Positions 40,209-48,257 of a stretch of DNA of 64,000 bases are shown here, in pieces; position 1 is the stretch's first letter, and each line of letters opens with the position of its first letter. The notes under the pieces were generated by a model, which saw only the letters and a list, made by a program, of their open reading frames with translations, was not told the origin of the DNA and made no database searches. The translations under genes were made by a program, and so were the position numbers. Source of the stretch: Ruminococcus sp. (GTDB lineage: Bacteria > Bacillota > Clostridia > Oscillospirales > Ruminococcaceae); contig JAFXXU010000045.1 in NCBI GenBank assembly GCA_017542125.1, forward strand, positions 1 through 64,000, given 5' to 3'.

Positions 40209-40537
40209 GAAAGCTCTCTCTTGCCGGTGTTACGGCGATCTGCTATGCGGCATTCATCATCTGGGATATATCCGGAGGCGTGACCGGGAACGAGCTGCTG
40301 TTCTCGCTGATCGCTCTCTACATATTCCCCGCCGCCGTGACCATGATAGCCGCTGCGGGCATCCGCAGAAGCAGAATGAACCTTATCCCCCTCACAATGA
40401 TCCTCTGCGGGCAGCTCCTGCTGCCGCTGCTTGTCTTCAAGACATTTCAGGCAGGGCCGCTTATCGTATTCGCCGCAACGCTTGCGGCAGGGCTTGCGGT
40501 AAGCCGGATCATCCCGGAGGGCAAAACTCAGGACTGA
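40205..40537 (+). CDS. Small membrane protein of unknown function
   Basis: A 110-residue protein with three or four hydrophobic helices (for example LLFSLIALYIFPAAVTMIAA, IPLTMILCGQLLLPLLVF, LIVFAATLAAGLAVS). It begins inside the gltX stop (ATGA), so it is translated together with gltX. No family is recognised. Composition is like the neighbours. Confidence 0.6.
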   Translation: MRKLSLAGVTAICYAAFIIWDISGGVTGNELLFSLIALYIFPAAVTMIAAAGIRRSRMNLIPLTMILCGQLLLPLLVFKTFQAGPLIVFAATLAAGLAVSRIIPEGKTQD

Positions 40538-40577
40538 CCCCGACATTTCGGGCATCACACATAAAGGAGGAACTATT

Positions 40578-40817
40578 ATGGCATCAAACGCTATCCTGGA
40601 AAAGTACAAGGGCAAGAAAGTGACCTTCCGCGAGGTAAGCTCCTTCCCGGATCTGAAAGTGCAGTATGTTGACAGCTTCCCCGATTACGAGATCAAGGTG
40701 GCATCAAGCAATTCATTTTCGGCTGAGATCATCAAGGTCCAGACAGTATCGTCCTTCCCCGATGTGAAGCTGAAAAAGGTCACAGCCTTCGGTGATCTGG
40801 AGATCTACTACGAATAA
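40578..40817 (+). CDS. Small internally repetitive protein
   Basis: A 79-residue soluble protein made of about five short imperfect repeats of the form S-F-P-D-x-K/E-hydrophobic: VSSFPDLKVQYV, DSFPDYEIKVA, NSFSAEIIKVQT, VSSFPDVKLKKV and TAFGDLEIYYE. The regular period of about 11-15 residues with alternating hydrophobic positions suggests a small beta-solenoid or beta-meander. No function is recognised. AAAGGAGG lies 7-8 bases before the ATG and a strong terminator follows, so it is a real single-gene unit or the end of the gltX transcript. Confidence 0.7.
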   Translation: MASNAILEKYKGKKVTFREVSSFPDLKVQYVDSFPDYEIKVASSNSFSAEIIKVQTVSSFPDVKLKKVTAFGDLEIYYE

Positions 40818-40825
40818 ACAACGCA

Positions 40826-40864
40826 AAAAGCGCCCGGCGAAAAAAGTCGGGCGCTTTTTTCTTT
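40826..40864 (+). terminator. Terminator after the repetitive small protein gene
   Basis: AAAAAGCGCCCG pairs with CGGGCGCTTTTT around an A-rich loop; a long T tract follows. Confidence 0.9.
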
Positions 40865-40941
40865 TTGCGGTGAATAATCCTCTCAAAACTGCGCAGAATA
40901 GCATCAGAAAGCAAAAATCACCGCAAAAGGAGAAATACAAA

Positions 40942-41661
40942 ATGAAAAAACCAAGTCTCGCAGGTATCAAGAAGCTGGTGGGCGGAAAGGGGCTGTATAT
41001 CGCCGCTGCCGCCTGTATGATAGCCGTCGGCGGAGCCGGGGCGGCTGCCTACAACAAGGCTGTGAAGCAGATCAACGACGGGCTTTCCTATTCCGCACCC
41101 AAGGTCTCGGAAAGCAAAAAGACCGCCGTAGCAGCTGACGAAAAGAAGCAGGACGTTCCCAAGGAGGAGAGCAGCGCCGCTCCCGAGAGCCTCCCCGAAA
41201 CGGCAACGAAGCAACCCGAAAAGGCAGCCGAGCCGGTGAGCCAGCCCAACGTGATGCCGGTGAACGGCGAGATCATCGTGCCCTTCAGCTTCGGAGAGCT
41301 GGTAAAGAGCGAAACTCTTGATGTCTGGAAGACCCACGACGGTATTGACATCAAGGCCGAAAAGGGCACGCCTGTCAAGGCCATGAACCACGGCGAGGTA
41401 AGCAGGATATGGGAGGATCCTCTCTGGGGGAACTGCGTCTCCATAGATCACGGCATGGGTATTGAGAGCTTCTATTTCAGCCTTTCGGAGGCGCTTACTG
41501 TCACAGAGGGTGACACGGTAGATGCGGGTCAGATAATAGGTACCGTAGGCGACACGGCACAGATTGAGATCGCGGAGCCCTCACACCTGCACTTTGCCTT
41601 AAAGCGCAGCGGAGAATGGATCGACCCTGTAAGCTATATTGATCCTGTCTCAAACAAATAG
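40942..41661 (+). CDS. Membrane-anchored M23 peptidase (LytM fold, SpoIIQ-like)
   Basis: A 239-residue protein with one N-terminal membrane helix (about 17-38), an Ala/Glu/Pro/Ser-rich linker (about 55-105) and a LytM/M23 domain (about 110-235). The zinc ligands look complete: H and D in KTHDGIDIKAEKGTPV (H-x3-D) and the last His in PSHLHFALK (H-x-H). The membrane anchor, length and general layout resemble SpoIIQ of the forespore engulfment channel. That assignment is only suggestive, but other sporulation genes are in the window. Alternatively it is a vegetative wall endopeptidase. AAAAGGAG precedes the ATG. Confidence 0.82.
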   Translation: MKKPSLAGIKKLVGGKGLYIAAAACMIAVGGAGAAAYNKAVKQINDGLSYSAPKVSESKKTAVAADEKKQDVPKEESSAAPESLPETATKQPEKAAEPVSQPNVMPVNGEIIVPFSFGELVKSETLDVWKTHDGIDIKAEKGTPVKAMNHGEVSRIWEDPLWGNCVSIDHGMGIESFYFSLSEALTVTEGDTVDAGQIIGTVGDTAQIEIAEPSHLHFALKRSGEWIDPVSYIDPVSNK

Positions 41662-41734
41662 CCATCCACGGGAGCCGGGTCAGTGACCTTGCCCGGCAGG
41701 GCGGCTTGAGCCGTCTCATATTTCCTCTATAATG

Positions 41735-41764
41735 CGCAGGCGCGGTCATAGGACCGCGCCTGCG
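41735..41764. terminator. Strong hairpin between convergent M23 and spoVS genes
   Basis: CGCAGGCGCGGTC pairs perfectly with GACCGCGCCTGCG (13 bp, 4-base loop). T tracts on either side are weak, so it may act mainly as a transcript-end stabiliser. Confidence 0.65.
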
Positions 41765-41831
41765 TTCAGTGTTTATTATGCAGATATCCGGCGATTGGAA
41801 CGCAAGGTCTGACCGCGTTTTCCGGGGCTTT

Positions 41832-42092
41832 TTATCTTACGGTGCAGATCAGCTTTATGCCCGTCCGCTCCTCATCGTCGATCACTATCGACGCAAAAGC
41901 CGGTACGGTTATCATATCTATGCCCACAGGTGCCAAGTATCCCCTGGCAACGGCACAGGCCTTTACCGCCTGGTTGACAGCCCCTGCGCCCACCGCCTGG
42001 ACCTCTACCTCGCCCTGCTCTCTTATGACAGCCGCTATCGCTCCCGCTACCGAGTTCGGCACGGAGCGTGATGATACCTTCAATACCTCCAT
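41832..42092 (-). CDS. spoVS: Stage V sporulation protein S
   Basis: An 86-residue SpoVS protein, almost invariant in sporulating Firmicutes: MEVLKVSSRSVPNSVAGAIA, then VQAVGAGAVNQAVKACAVAR and a C-terminal GIKLICTVR. It is an Alba-like small DNA/RNA-binding protein needed for spore coat and septum events. ATG 42092 follows GGAGGG; the longer frame has no site. It lies 14 bases after ymdB, the conserved order of Bacillus. Confidence 0.95.
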   Translation of the reverse strand: MEVLKVSSRSVPNSVAGAIAAVIREQGEVEVQAVGAGAVNQAVKACAVARGYLAPVGIDMITVPAFASIVIDDEERTGIKLICTVR

Positions 42093-42106
42093 ATTACGCC
42101 CTCCGT

Positions 42107-42874
42107 TTATCGTATTATCAGCCGCTCTATCTCTTCGGCACGGCCTGTCCTCTCGTTGAATGTGACGATCACTCCGTTCAGGAAGCAGGGGCTGGTGCTC
42201 TCCTTGAAGGCTACGGGGCAATGATCCCGCAGCTTTTCTATGGCAAGCTCCTTCTTTACACCCAGCACCGATACCTCCGGGCCTGTCATCCCCACATCTG
42301 TGATATAGGCGGTTCCTCCCTCTAAAACCGTTTCATCTGCGGTCTGAACATGAGTATGGGTGCCCAGCACAGCGGTTACTCTCCCGTCCAGATAGTAGCC
42401 CATGGCCTTTTTCTCGGCGGTGGCCTCGGCGTGGAAATCCACGATGATATTGGGGGTGTCGGCATTCTCCAGCAGCCTGTCTATTACATAGAACGGGTTA
42501 TCCAGGCTGTCGAGATAGACCGTACCCATAAGATTTATGACCGTTACTCTGGCTCTGCCCAGATCAACGGTAACGCTTCCCCGGCCGATGACCCCCTCGG
42601 GGTAATTGGCAGGACGTATAAGGCACTCCCGGCTCTCGTAGAGGGGAAGTATCTCCCTGCGGCGGAAGCAATGGTTCCCCGTAGTGACCACATCCGCACC
42701 GATGCGGATAAGCTCCTCGAAGGAATCGGGGGTTATGCCGTTGCCCTCGGCTGAATTCTCGCCGTTTATGACGGTTATGTCGATGCCGCGCTCCCGCTTG
42801 ATCTTCCAGATATTATCCTTCACGAACTTAACGCCGGCGCTCCCGACCACATCTCCCAAAAAGAGCAGTTTCAT
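42107..42874 (-). CDS. ymdB: YmdB-family metallophosphoesterase
   Basis: A 255-residue dinuclear-metal phosphoesterase. LFLGDVVGSAG (Asp of motif 1), NGENSAEGNGIT, TTGNHCF, NIIVDFHAEATAEKKAMGYY and VLGTHTHVQTADE are the conserved motifs of YmdB (TIGR00282), a phosphodiesterase of 2',3'-cyclic nucleotides that guides biofilm and sporulation decisions in Bacillus. ATG 42874 follows GGAG. Operon with spoVS under its own consensus promoter. Confidence 0.94.
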   Translation of the reverse strand: MKLLFLGDVVGSAGVKFVKDNIWKIKRERGIDITVINGENSAEGNGITPDSFEELIRIGADVVTTGNHCFRRREILPLYESRECLIRPANYPEGVIGRGSVTVDLGRARVTVINLMGTVYLDSLDNPFYVIDRLLENADTPNIIVDFHAEATAEKKAMGYYLDGRVTAVLGTHTHVQTADETVLEGGTAYITDVGMTGPEVSVLGVKKELAIEKLRDHCPVAFKESTSPCFLNGVIVTFNERTGRAEEIERLIIR

Positions 42875-42914
42875 TTGCAACTCCTTAACCTGATACACTG
42901 TTTCGTACACTGTA

Positions 42915-42943
42915 ATTATACCCTATCGGCGGAGGCTTGTCAA
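42915..42943 (-). promoter_or_regulatory. Promoter of ymdB-spoVS
   Basis: On the minus strand TTGACA (42943-42938), 17 bp, TATAAT (42920-42915). Confidence 0.85.
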
Positions 42944-42978
42944 TAGCTTCCATAACGCGGGCCCTGCCGAAGCAGGGC

Positions 42979-43011
42979 GAAAAAAGCAGCACCCGTTTCC
43001 GGATGCTGCGC
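42979..43011 (-). terminator. Terminator of ftsH
   Basis: On the minus strand GCAGCATCC/GGGTGCTGC with one mismatch, then TTTTTTCGC. A second perfect hairpin (GCCCTGC-CGAA-GCAGGGC) lies next to it at 42961-42978. Confidence 0.8.
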
Positions 43012-43023
43012 TTTTATATCGGT

Positions 43024-45036
43024 TTATTCCTCGCTGCCCTCTGTATCGGCTGAGGGGGTATCCTCGATGACGGGTTCCTCGGGCAGGATGTTGTGATCTG
43101 CCTGGGGCTCATCCTTCGGATCGTCGGGAAGGTTCGGGATAACGAACTTCTCCTTAGCGGGCTCGTCCGTCAGGTCGGGATCCTCAAGCTCGCCCTTCAT
43201 CAGCTTCTCAAAGTTGATGCCGTCGATCTTCTCGAACTTCATCAGATACTTGGCTATGAGGTGGAGCTTGTCGATATGCTCACGGAGCAGGGTCTCGCAC
43301 TTCTCGTAGCAATCCTCGACGATAGCGCGGATCTCATTGTCGATCTCAGCGGCAACGTTCTCGGAATAGCTAGGAGTGGAGCTGTAATCTCTGCCGAGGA
43401 ACACCTCGTGCTCTCCCCTGCCGTAAACTACGGGGCCGAGATTATCGGAGAAGCCGTAGCGGGTAACCATATTCCTTGCGGTGGCGGTGGCTCTCTCCAG
43501 ATCGTTGGAGGCTCCGGTGGAGATATCGTCCAGGATGATCTGCTCTGCCACACGGCCGCCCAGCAGGACGATGATATTCTCGATCATCTCATGCTTGGAG
43601 ACAAAGGCCTTGTCCTTCTCGGGGAGGCTCATAGTGAAGCCGCCCGCCTGACCTCTCGGGATGATAGTGACCATATGGACCTTATCCTGCGAAGAGCAGA
43701 AATAGGTACAGATGGCGTGACCGCCCTCGTGGTATGCGGTGAGCCTTCTCTCAACATCGGTAACGACCTTCGATTTCTTCTCGGGGCCTGCTACCACCTT
43801 GATGGAGGCTTCCTCCATATCGTGCTTGGTTATAGCCCTGCGGTTGTGGCGGGCTGCCAGCAGCGCTGCCTCGTTTGCAAGGTTCTCAAGATCTGCGCCC
43901 GTGAATCCCACCGTGGATTTTGCGATGGTGGAAAGCTCAACATCGGGAGCAAGAGGCTTGTTTCTGGTGTGGACTTTAAGGATCTCTTCTCTGCCCTTGA
44001 CATCGGGATAGCTTACAAGCACCTGCCTGTCAAAACGTCCCGGACGGAGCAGTGCGGGGTCAAGGATATCGCGCCTGTTGGTAGCCGCCATAACGATGAC
44101 CGAATCGTTCTCCTCAAAGCCGTCCATCTCGACCAGCAGCTGGTTAAGGGTCTGCTCTCTTTCGTCGTGGCCGCCGCCGAGACCGGTACCTCTCTGTCTG
44201 CCGACAGCGTCGATCTCATCGATGAAGATGATGGCGGGGGAATTCTTCTTTGCCTGTTCAAACAGGTCTCTTACTCTGCTTGCGCCGACGCCGACGAACA
44301 TCTCAACGAAATCCGAACCGGAGATCGAGAAGAAAGGAACATTGGCCTCGCCCGCAACGGCTCTTGCCAGCAAGGTCTTACCTGTACCCGGAGGGCCTAG
44401 CAGCAGCACGCCCTTGGGGATGCGTGCACCCAGCTCGTCGTATTTCTTATGATCCTTCAAAAAGTCAACGATCTCACGCAGCTCCTCCTTTTCCTCATCG
44501 GCACCCGCCACATCGGCAAAGGTGGCCTTTTTCGAGGATGGAGCCTGCTTGGCATTGGTCTTTCCGAAAGAGTTGATCTTTCCGCCGCCCGCGCTTCTCA
44601 TCATGAACACGAACAGGAAGATCATAACGCCCAGCATCAGCAGCGTGGGGATCAGGTTCAGCAGGAAGCTGTTGTCCGAGATCGGTATAAGGTCGTAATT
44701 CAGTGCGCCCTCGCCGTACTTGTCGTTATAGCGTTTGCGATAAGTCTCTGCCTTTTCGCCGCCCAGCACCTCCTGAACGAAGATCGAAACATTCGGGACG
44801 GTGTAGCTGTGCTTGGTATCCGCCGGCTCGTCGCGCAGCTTATAGCTCATTTTACCCGAACCTAAGTCAAGGGTAAAGTCCGAGACCTGCAGCGAATCGA
44901 ATTTCTGCATGATATCGGAGTATTTCTCATCGGTCTTGTTCTTGCTCATCGAGGTGAGCATATACACAAGTCCGCCGAGGACAAGCGCCGAGACCAGCAG
45001 GTAGATCAGCAGCGATTTACCGTTGTTCTTCTTCAA
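43024..45036 (-). CDS. ftsH: ATP-dependent zinc metalloprotease FtsH
   Basis: A 670-residue membrane AAA+ protease. There are two transmembrane helices (about 9-28 and 115-136) around a short outer domain, then the AAA domain ([29 protein letters not shown], the second-region-of-homology [20 protein letters not shown]) and the zinc protease domain with YHEGGHAI (HExxH) and the later Asp ligand region. The acidic C-terminal tail (about 620-670) is long. It starts at TTG 45036 with AAGGAA in front. It removes misfolded membrane proteins and regulators. It follows tilS by 68 bases, as in many Firmicutes. Confidence 0.96.
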   Translation of the reverse strand: MKKNNGKSLLIYLLVSALVLGGLVYMLTSMSKNKTDEKYSDIMQKFDSLQVSDFTLDLGSGKMSYKLRDEPADTKHSYTVPNVSIFVQEVLGGEKAETYRKRYNDKYGEGALNYDLIPISDNSFLLNLIPTLLMLGVMIFLFVFMMRSAGGGKINSFGKTNAKQAPSSKKATFADVAGADEEKEELREIVDFLKDHKKYDELGARIPKGVLLLGPPGTGKTLLARAVAGEANVPFFSISGSDFVEMFVGVGASRVRDLFEQAKKNSPAIIFIDEIDAVGRQRGTGLGGGHDEREQTLNQLLVEMDGFEENDSVIVMAATNRRDILDPALLRPGRFDRQVLVSYPDVKGREEILKVHTRNKPLAPDVELSTIAKSTVGFTGADLENLANEAALLAARHNRRAITKHDMEEASIKVVAGPEKKSKVVTDVERRLTAYHEGGHAICTYFCSSQDKVHMVTIIPRGQAGGFTMSLPEKDKAFVSKHEMIENIIVLLGGRVAEQIILDDISTGASNDLERATATARNMVTRYGFSDNLGPVVYGRGEHEVFLGRDYSSTPSYSENVAAEIDNEIRAIVEDCYEKCETLLREHIDKLHLIAKYLMKFEKIDGINFEKLMKGELEDPDLTDEPAKEKFVIPNLPDDPKDEPQADHNILPEEPVIEDTPSADTEGSEE

Positions 45037-45104
45037 TGCATTTCCTTCTTTCTTTTGCTGTATTTTATCTGCAAATAAAAGTATAACTCATATTTGTGAC
45101 AGTT

Positions 45105-46421
45105 TTATGATATGGACACCTGAAAGCAAAGGATATTTTCGGTATTTTCATCCGGGGCGCACCTTTCGGCGGCACCGATACCCTCAACGGCTATAACACC
45201 CTCGCTGTCGCAGAGCAGCAGCACTGCTTCGCGCTTTTCTAAGGGTATCTGCTCGGAGAACAGCTTCTTTATGCTCTTGGTGCAGCCCCGCCCCGCAAGG
45301 CGGATACTGTCGCCTGCACGCCTTGTCCTGACTGCAAGCTCACCCTTTATTTTATCATAATCGAGAGCAATGTATGTAAACATTTTATGAACTTTATTGC
45401 CCGAATGTGCATTTTTTATTATCCTGAGGCTCACAGTCTTGCCCGTAAGCTCAAATTCGCAGTCGGGGACGGCCTTTATTTCGTCTGTTACGGGCTTTTC
45501 CGGCTCCGCGATGCGAAACTCCCCCTGTGAAGCCAGAGCGCAGATATCCCGGCTGAGAGTAACTCTCCCCTGACCCTTGCGTATCATACCGCAAAGCTCG
45601 GTCACGCGGGCAGTATCATAGGGCAGAGAACGCTCAGATAGCAGCAGCATAACGGCACGGCTAAGCACCGGCTGCTCTGCCTGAGCCAAGGTTTTTACGG
45701 TATAGCCGTGCTTCCCCCTTGCCTCGGATAGCAGCCTCTCCGCCTCACGGAAAAGATACTCGTCATCGGCGCTGAGGGACTCCGAGAGCCGCAGGAATGC
45801 CTGCTCTGCTGCGGGGTTTATCCCTTTCAGCACGGGAACGGCCCCGTGACGCAGACGGTTGCGGGTGTATTCATCTGTGAGATTGGTGGAGTCGGTGACG
45901 AAGCTCTGGCCTCTTTCAGCCAGGAAAGCCTCCACCTCGGCACGGGTACACTCTATCAGAGGGCGGATGATCTCTCCCCTTACGGGGGGGATCCCGCAGA
46001 GACCCTTGGCCCCCGTTCCTCTTGCCAAGTTAAAGAGTGCGGTCTCCAGGCTGTCGGAGAGGGTGTGGGCGGTGGCGAGCCTGCCCTCGGTGAGCTTTGC
46101 AAACTCCCGGTAGCGCAGCTCCCTTGCCGCTTCCTCCACGGACTTACCCGTCTCGGCAACAAAGGCTCTGACATCTATCCTCACCGCTGTGAAGGGCACT
46201 CCAAGCCTCTCGCAGAGCTCACGGCAGAACTGCTCGTCCCGGTCCGCTTCCTCGCCCCGGAGGCCATGATTTATATGGCAGGCGCTGACATTGCAGCCCA
46301 GCTCATACAAGCACAAAAGGAGGGCGGTGCTGTCCGCGCCGCCCGAAAGCCCGCAGAGGACAGGATCACCCTCCGATAGCATACTGTATTTTTCAATGGT
46401 ACTTTTTACCTTTTCAACCAT
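45105..46421 (-). CDS. tilS: tRNA(Ile)-lysidine synthetase
   Basis: A 438-residue N-type ATP pyrophosphatase that converts C34 of tRNA-Ile(CAU) to lysidine so it reads AUA. The ATP loop is CGLSGGADSTALLLCL (SGGxDS). The substrate region has HINHGLRGEEADRDEQFCRE, and RNRLRHGAVPVLKGINP ends the catalytic domain. The C-terminal domain has RRAGDSIRLAGRGCTKSIKK. The ATG overlaps the dnaB region with a 1-base gap. Essential in most bacteria. Confidence 0.95.
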   Translation of the reverse strand: MVEKVKSTIEKYSMLSEGDPVLCGLSGGADSTALLLCLYELGCNVSACHINHGLRGEEADRDEQFCRELCERLGVPFTAVRIDVRAFVAETGKSVEEAARELRYREFAKLTEGRLATAHTLSDSLETALFNLARGTGAKGLCGIPPVRGEIIRPLIECTRAEVEAFLAERGQSFVTDSTNLTDEYTRNRLRHGAVPVLKGINPAAEQAFLRLSESLSADDEYLFREAERLLSEARGKHGYTVKTLAQAEQPVLSRAVMLLLSERSLPYDTARVTELCGMIRKGQGRVTLSRDICALASQGEFRIAEPEKPVTDEIKAVPDCEFELTGKTVSLRIIKNAHSGNKVHKMFTYIALDYDKIKGELAVRTRRAGDSIRLAGRGCTKSIKKLFSEQIPLEKREAVLLLCDSEGVIAVEGIGAAERCAPDENTENILCFQVSIS

Positions 46422-46422
46422 A

Positions 46423-47796
46423 TCAGTATTCCTTGTGGATATTGTCGGGGTCGGAGAACAGCGTGTACTCCCCTCTCCAGACAAGATTTATGGTATCCGT
46501 ACCGCCGTGACGGTTCTTGGCAACGATACACTCGGCAGTGCTTCGGTCGCTCTCCTGCTCATAGTAGGAATCGCGGTAGAGGAAGAGGATGATATCCGCA
46601 TCCTGCTCGATAGAGCCCGATTCACGCAGGTCTGAGAGCATGGGACGCTTGTCCGTCCTCTGCTCGGCGTTTCTCGAAAGCTGCGAGAGCGCCAGTATCG
46701 GCACTCGGAGCTCCTTAGCCATCAGCTTCAGCTGACGGGTGATCTCGCTGACCTCTGTAACACGGTTGGTATGGTGGTTCGGGCTGCTCATCAGCTGTAA
46801 ATAATCGATGACCACAAGACCCAGGTTTTTCATTCGCCTCAGCTTGGCCTTCATGGCGGGAACGGTCATTCCGGCGCTTTCGTCCAGGTAGATCGGCAGC
46901 CTTACCAGCCGCTCGGTGCCGTTGGCCAGCTTTATCCAGTCCTCGGGGGAGATCTCGCCGGTCCTCATAGCGGTATTGTTCACCAGCGCCTCACTTGCCA
47001 GCATACGGGATGCCACCTGCTCGGGGGACATCTCAAGGGAGAATATGACCGTATCCTTCATGCTTGCGCGGCAGGCGTTCACGGCGATATTCAGCGCAAA
47101 AGCTGATTTTCCCATAGCGGGACGGGCCGCAAGGATGATAAGGTCGGTATCGTTCAGGCCGGTGGTTATACGGTCCAGCATAGAGAAGCCGGTACGGGTG
47201 CCCTTATGCTTTTCGGCATCGGGGCCGCTGAGCTCCTGCAGGTGATCGTAAACATCGAAGATGACGCTCTCCAGCGTTACCAGCCCCTGAGTAGCCCTGC
47301 CCTGACGGATATTGTAGATCTTCTGCTCCGCCTCGTCGATAAGGGTCTGGGCATCGGCTGCGCCCTCGGCAGCCATATCCATTATCTCTATGGAAGCGCC
47401 TATCAGCGCCCGGGTGAAATACTTATCCTCGATTATCTTGCAGTGGGCTTTTACGTTCCCGAGGGACACAAAGCCCTCCAGCAGCTTTTTGAGATGCGCT
47501 CTCGCCATTTCGGAGGTCGTGAACAGCCCTTGGGTCACCACTTCCTCCTCGACGGAGATGATATCTATCTGCTTCGCGGCAGCCGAGAGCCTCACCATAG
47601 CGGCGAAGATGCCCCGGTTTATTGGGTTGTAGAAATAGTCGGCGCGGAGCGTCTCGTACACATCCGAGAAGGACTCGGGGTGGACGAGTATGCAGCTGAG
47701 GACAGCCGCCTCAGCTTCGAGGTTATAGGGCAGCTCCCTGCCCAGCACCTCGCTTATGCGCATCATCGACGCACTTTCGTTATTGTTTGCGGGCAT
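46423..47796 (-). CDS. dnaB: Replicative DNA helicase
   Basis: A 457-residue hexameric helicase of the replication fork. The N-terminal domain has PYNLEAEAAVLSCILVHPES. The RecA-like domain carries Walker A (ARPAMGKSAFALNIA), FSLEMSPEQVASRML, Walker B (LVVIDYLQLM) and the ALSQLSRNAEQRTDKRPMLS segment ending in the arginine finger region SGSIEQDADIILFLYR. Start overlaps the rplI stop by 1 base. Confidence 0.96.
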   Translation of the reverse strand: MPANNNESASMMRISEVLGRELPYNLEAEAAVLSCILVHPESFSDVYETLRADYFYNPINRGIFAAMVRLSAAAKQIDIISVEEEVVTQGLFTTSEMARAHLKKLLEGFVSLGNVKAHCKIIEDKYFTRALIGASIEIMDMAAEGAADAQTLIDEAEQKIYNIRQGRATQGLVTLESVIFDVYDHLQELSGPDAEKHKGTRTGFSMLDRITTGLNDTDLIILAARPAMGKSAFALNIAVNACRASMKDTVIFSLEMSPEQVASRMLASEALVNNTAMRTGEISPEDWIKLANGTERLVRLPIYLDESAGMTVPAMKAKLRRMKNLGLVVIDYLQLMSSPNHHTNRVTEVSEITRQLKLMAKELRVPILALSQLSRNAEQRTDKRPMLSDLRESGSIEQDADIILFLYRDSYYEQESDRSTAECIVAKNRHGGTDTINLVWRGEYTLFSDPDNIHKEY

Positions 47797-48242
47797 TATT
47801 CCTCAACCACCTTGATCTTCACAGAGCAGGAAACGCCCTGGGTCATCTTGACAGTGGCGGTATAGTCCCCGAAGCTCTTGATCTCGCCCGAGAGGACGAT
47901 CTTCTTCTTATCGACGGTCTGGGAATACTGCTCGGTGATAGCGTCAGCAACGGCGCCTGCGGTAACTGCTCCGAAGAGCTTGCCACCCTGACCTGCCTTA
48001 GCCTTTATTGTGATCTCCTTGCCCTCAAGCGCGGCGGCGATCTTTTCGTTCTCGGCCTTTTCCACATCCAGCTTATGCTGAGCCGATGCCTTCTTGCCTG
48101 CCAGCTCATTGAGATTCTTGGCATTTGCCTCTACTGCAAGACCCTTTGCAAGCAGGAAATTCCTGGCGTAGCCGTCGGCTACATTGAGAGTATCGCCCGC
48201 CTTGCCCGAGCCCTTAACGTCTTTAAGTAAGATTACCTTCAT
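47796..48242 (-). CDS. rplI: 50S ribosomal protein L9
   Basis: A 148-residue L9. The N-terminal domain is [20 protein letters not shown] with [19 protein letters not shown], the long connecting helix is at about 45-75, and the C-terminal domain has [17 protein letters not shown]. It binds 23S rRNA at the base of the L1 stalk. The order gdpP-rplI-dnaB is conserved in Firmicutes. Confidence 0.97.
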   Translation of the reverse strand: MKVILLKDVKGSGKAGDTLNVADGYARNFLLAKGLAVEANAKNLNELAGKKASAQHKLDVEKAENEKIAAALEGKEITIKAKAGQGGKLFGAVTAGAVADAITEQYSQTVDKKKIVLSGEIKSFGDYTATVKMTQGVSCSVKIKVVEE

Positions 48243-48257
48243 TGATTTTTCCTCCGA

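Noticed and set aside
41832..42221. A longer SpoVS with 43 extra residues.
   Set aside because: The extra part overlaps ymdB in another frame; GGAGGG directly precedes ATG 42092 and SpoVS is always about 86 residues.
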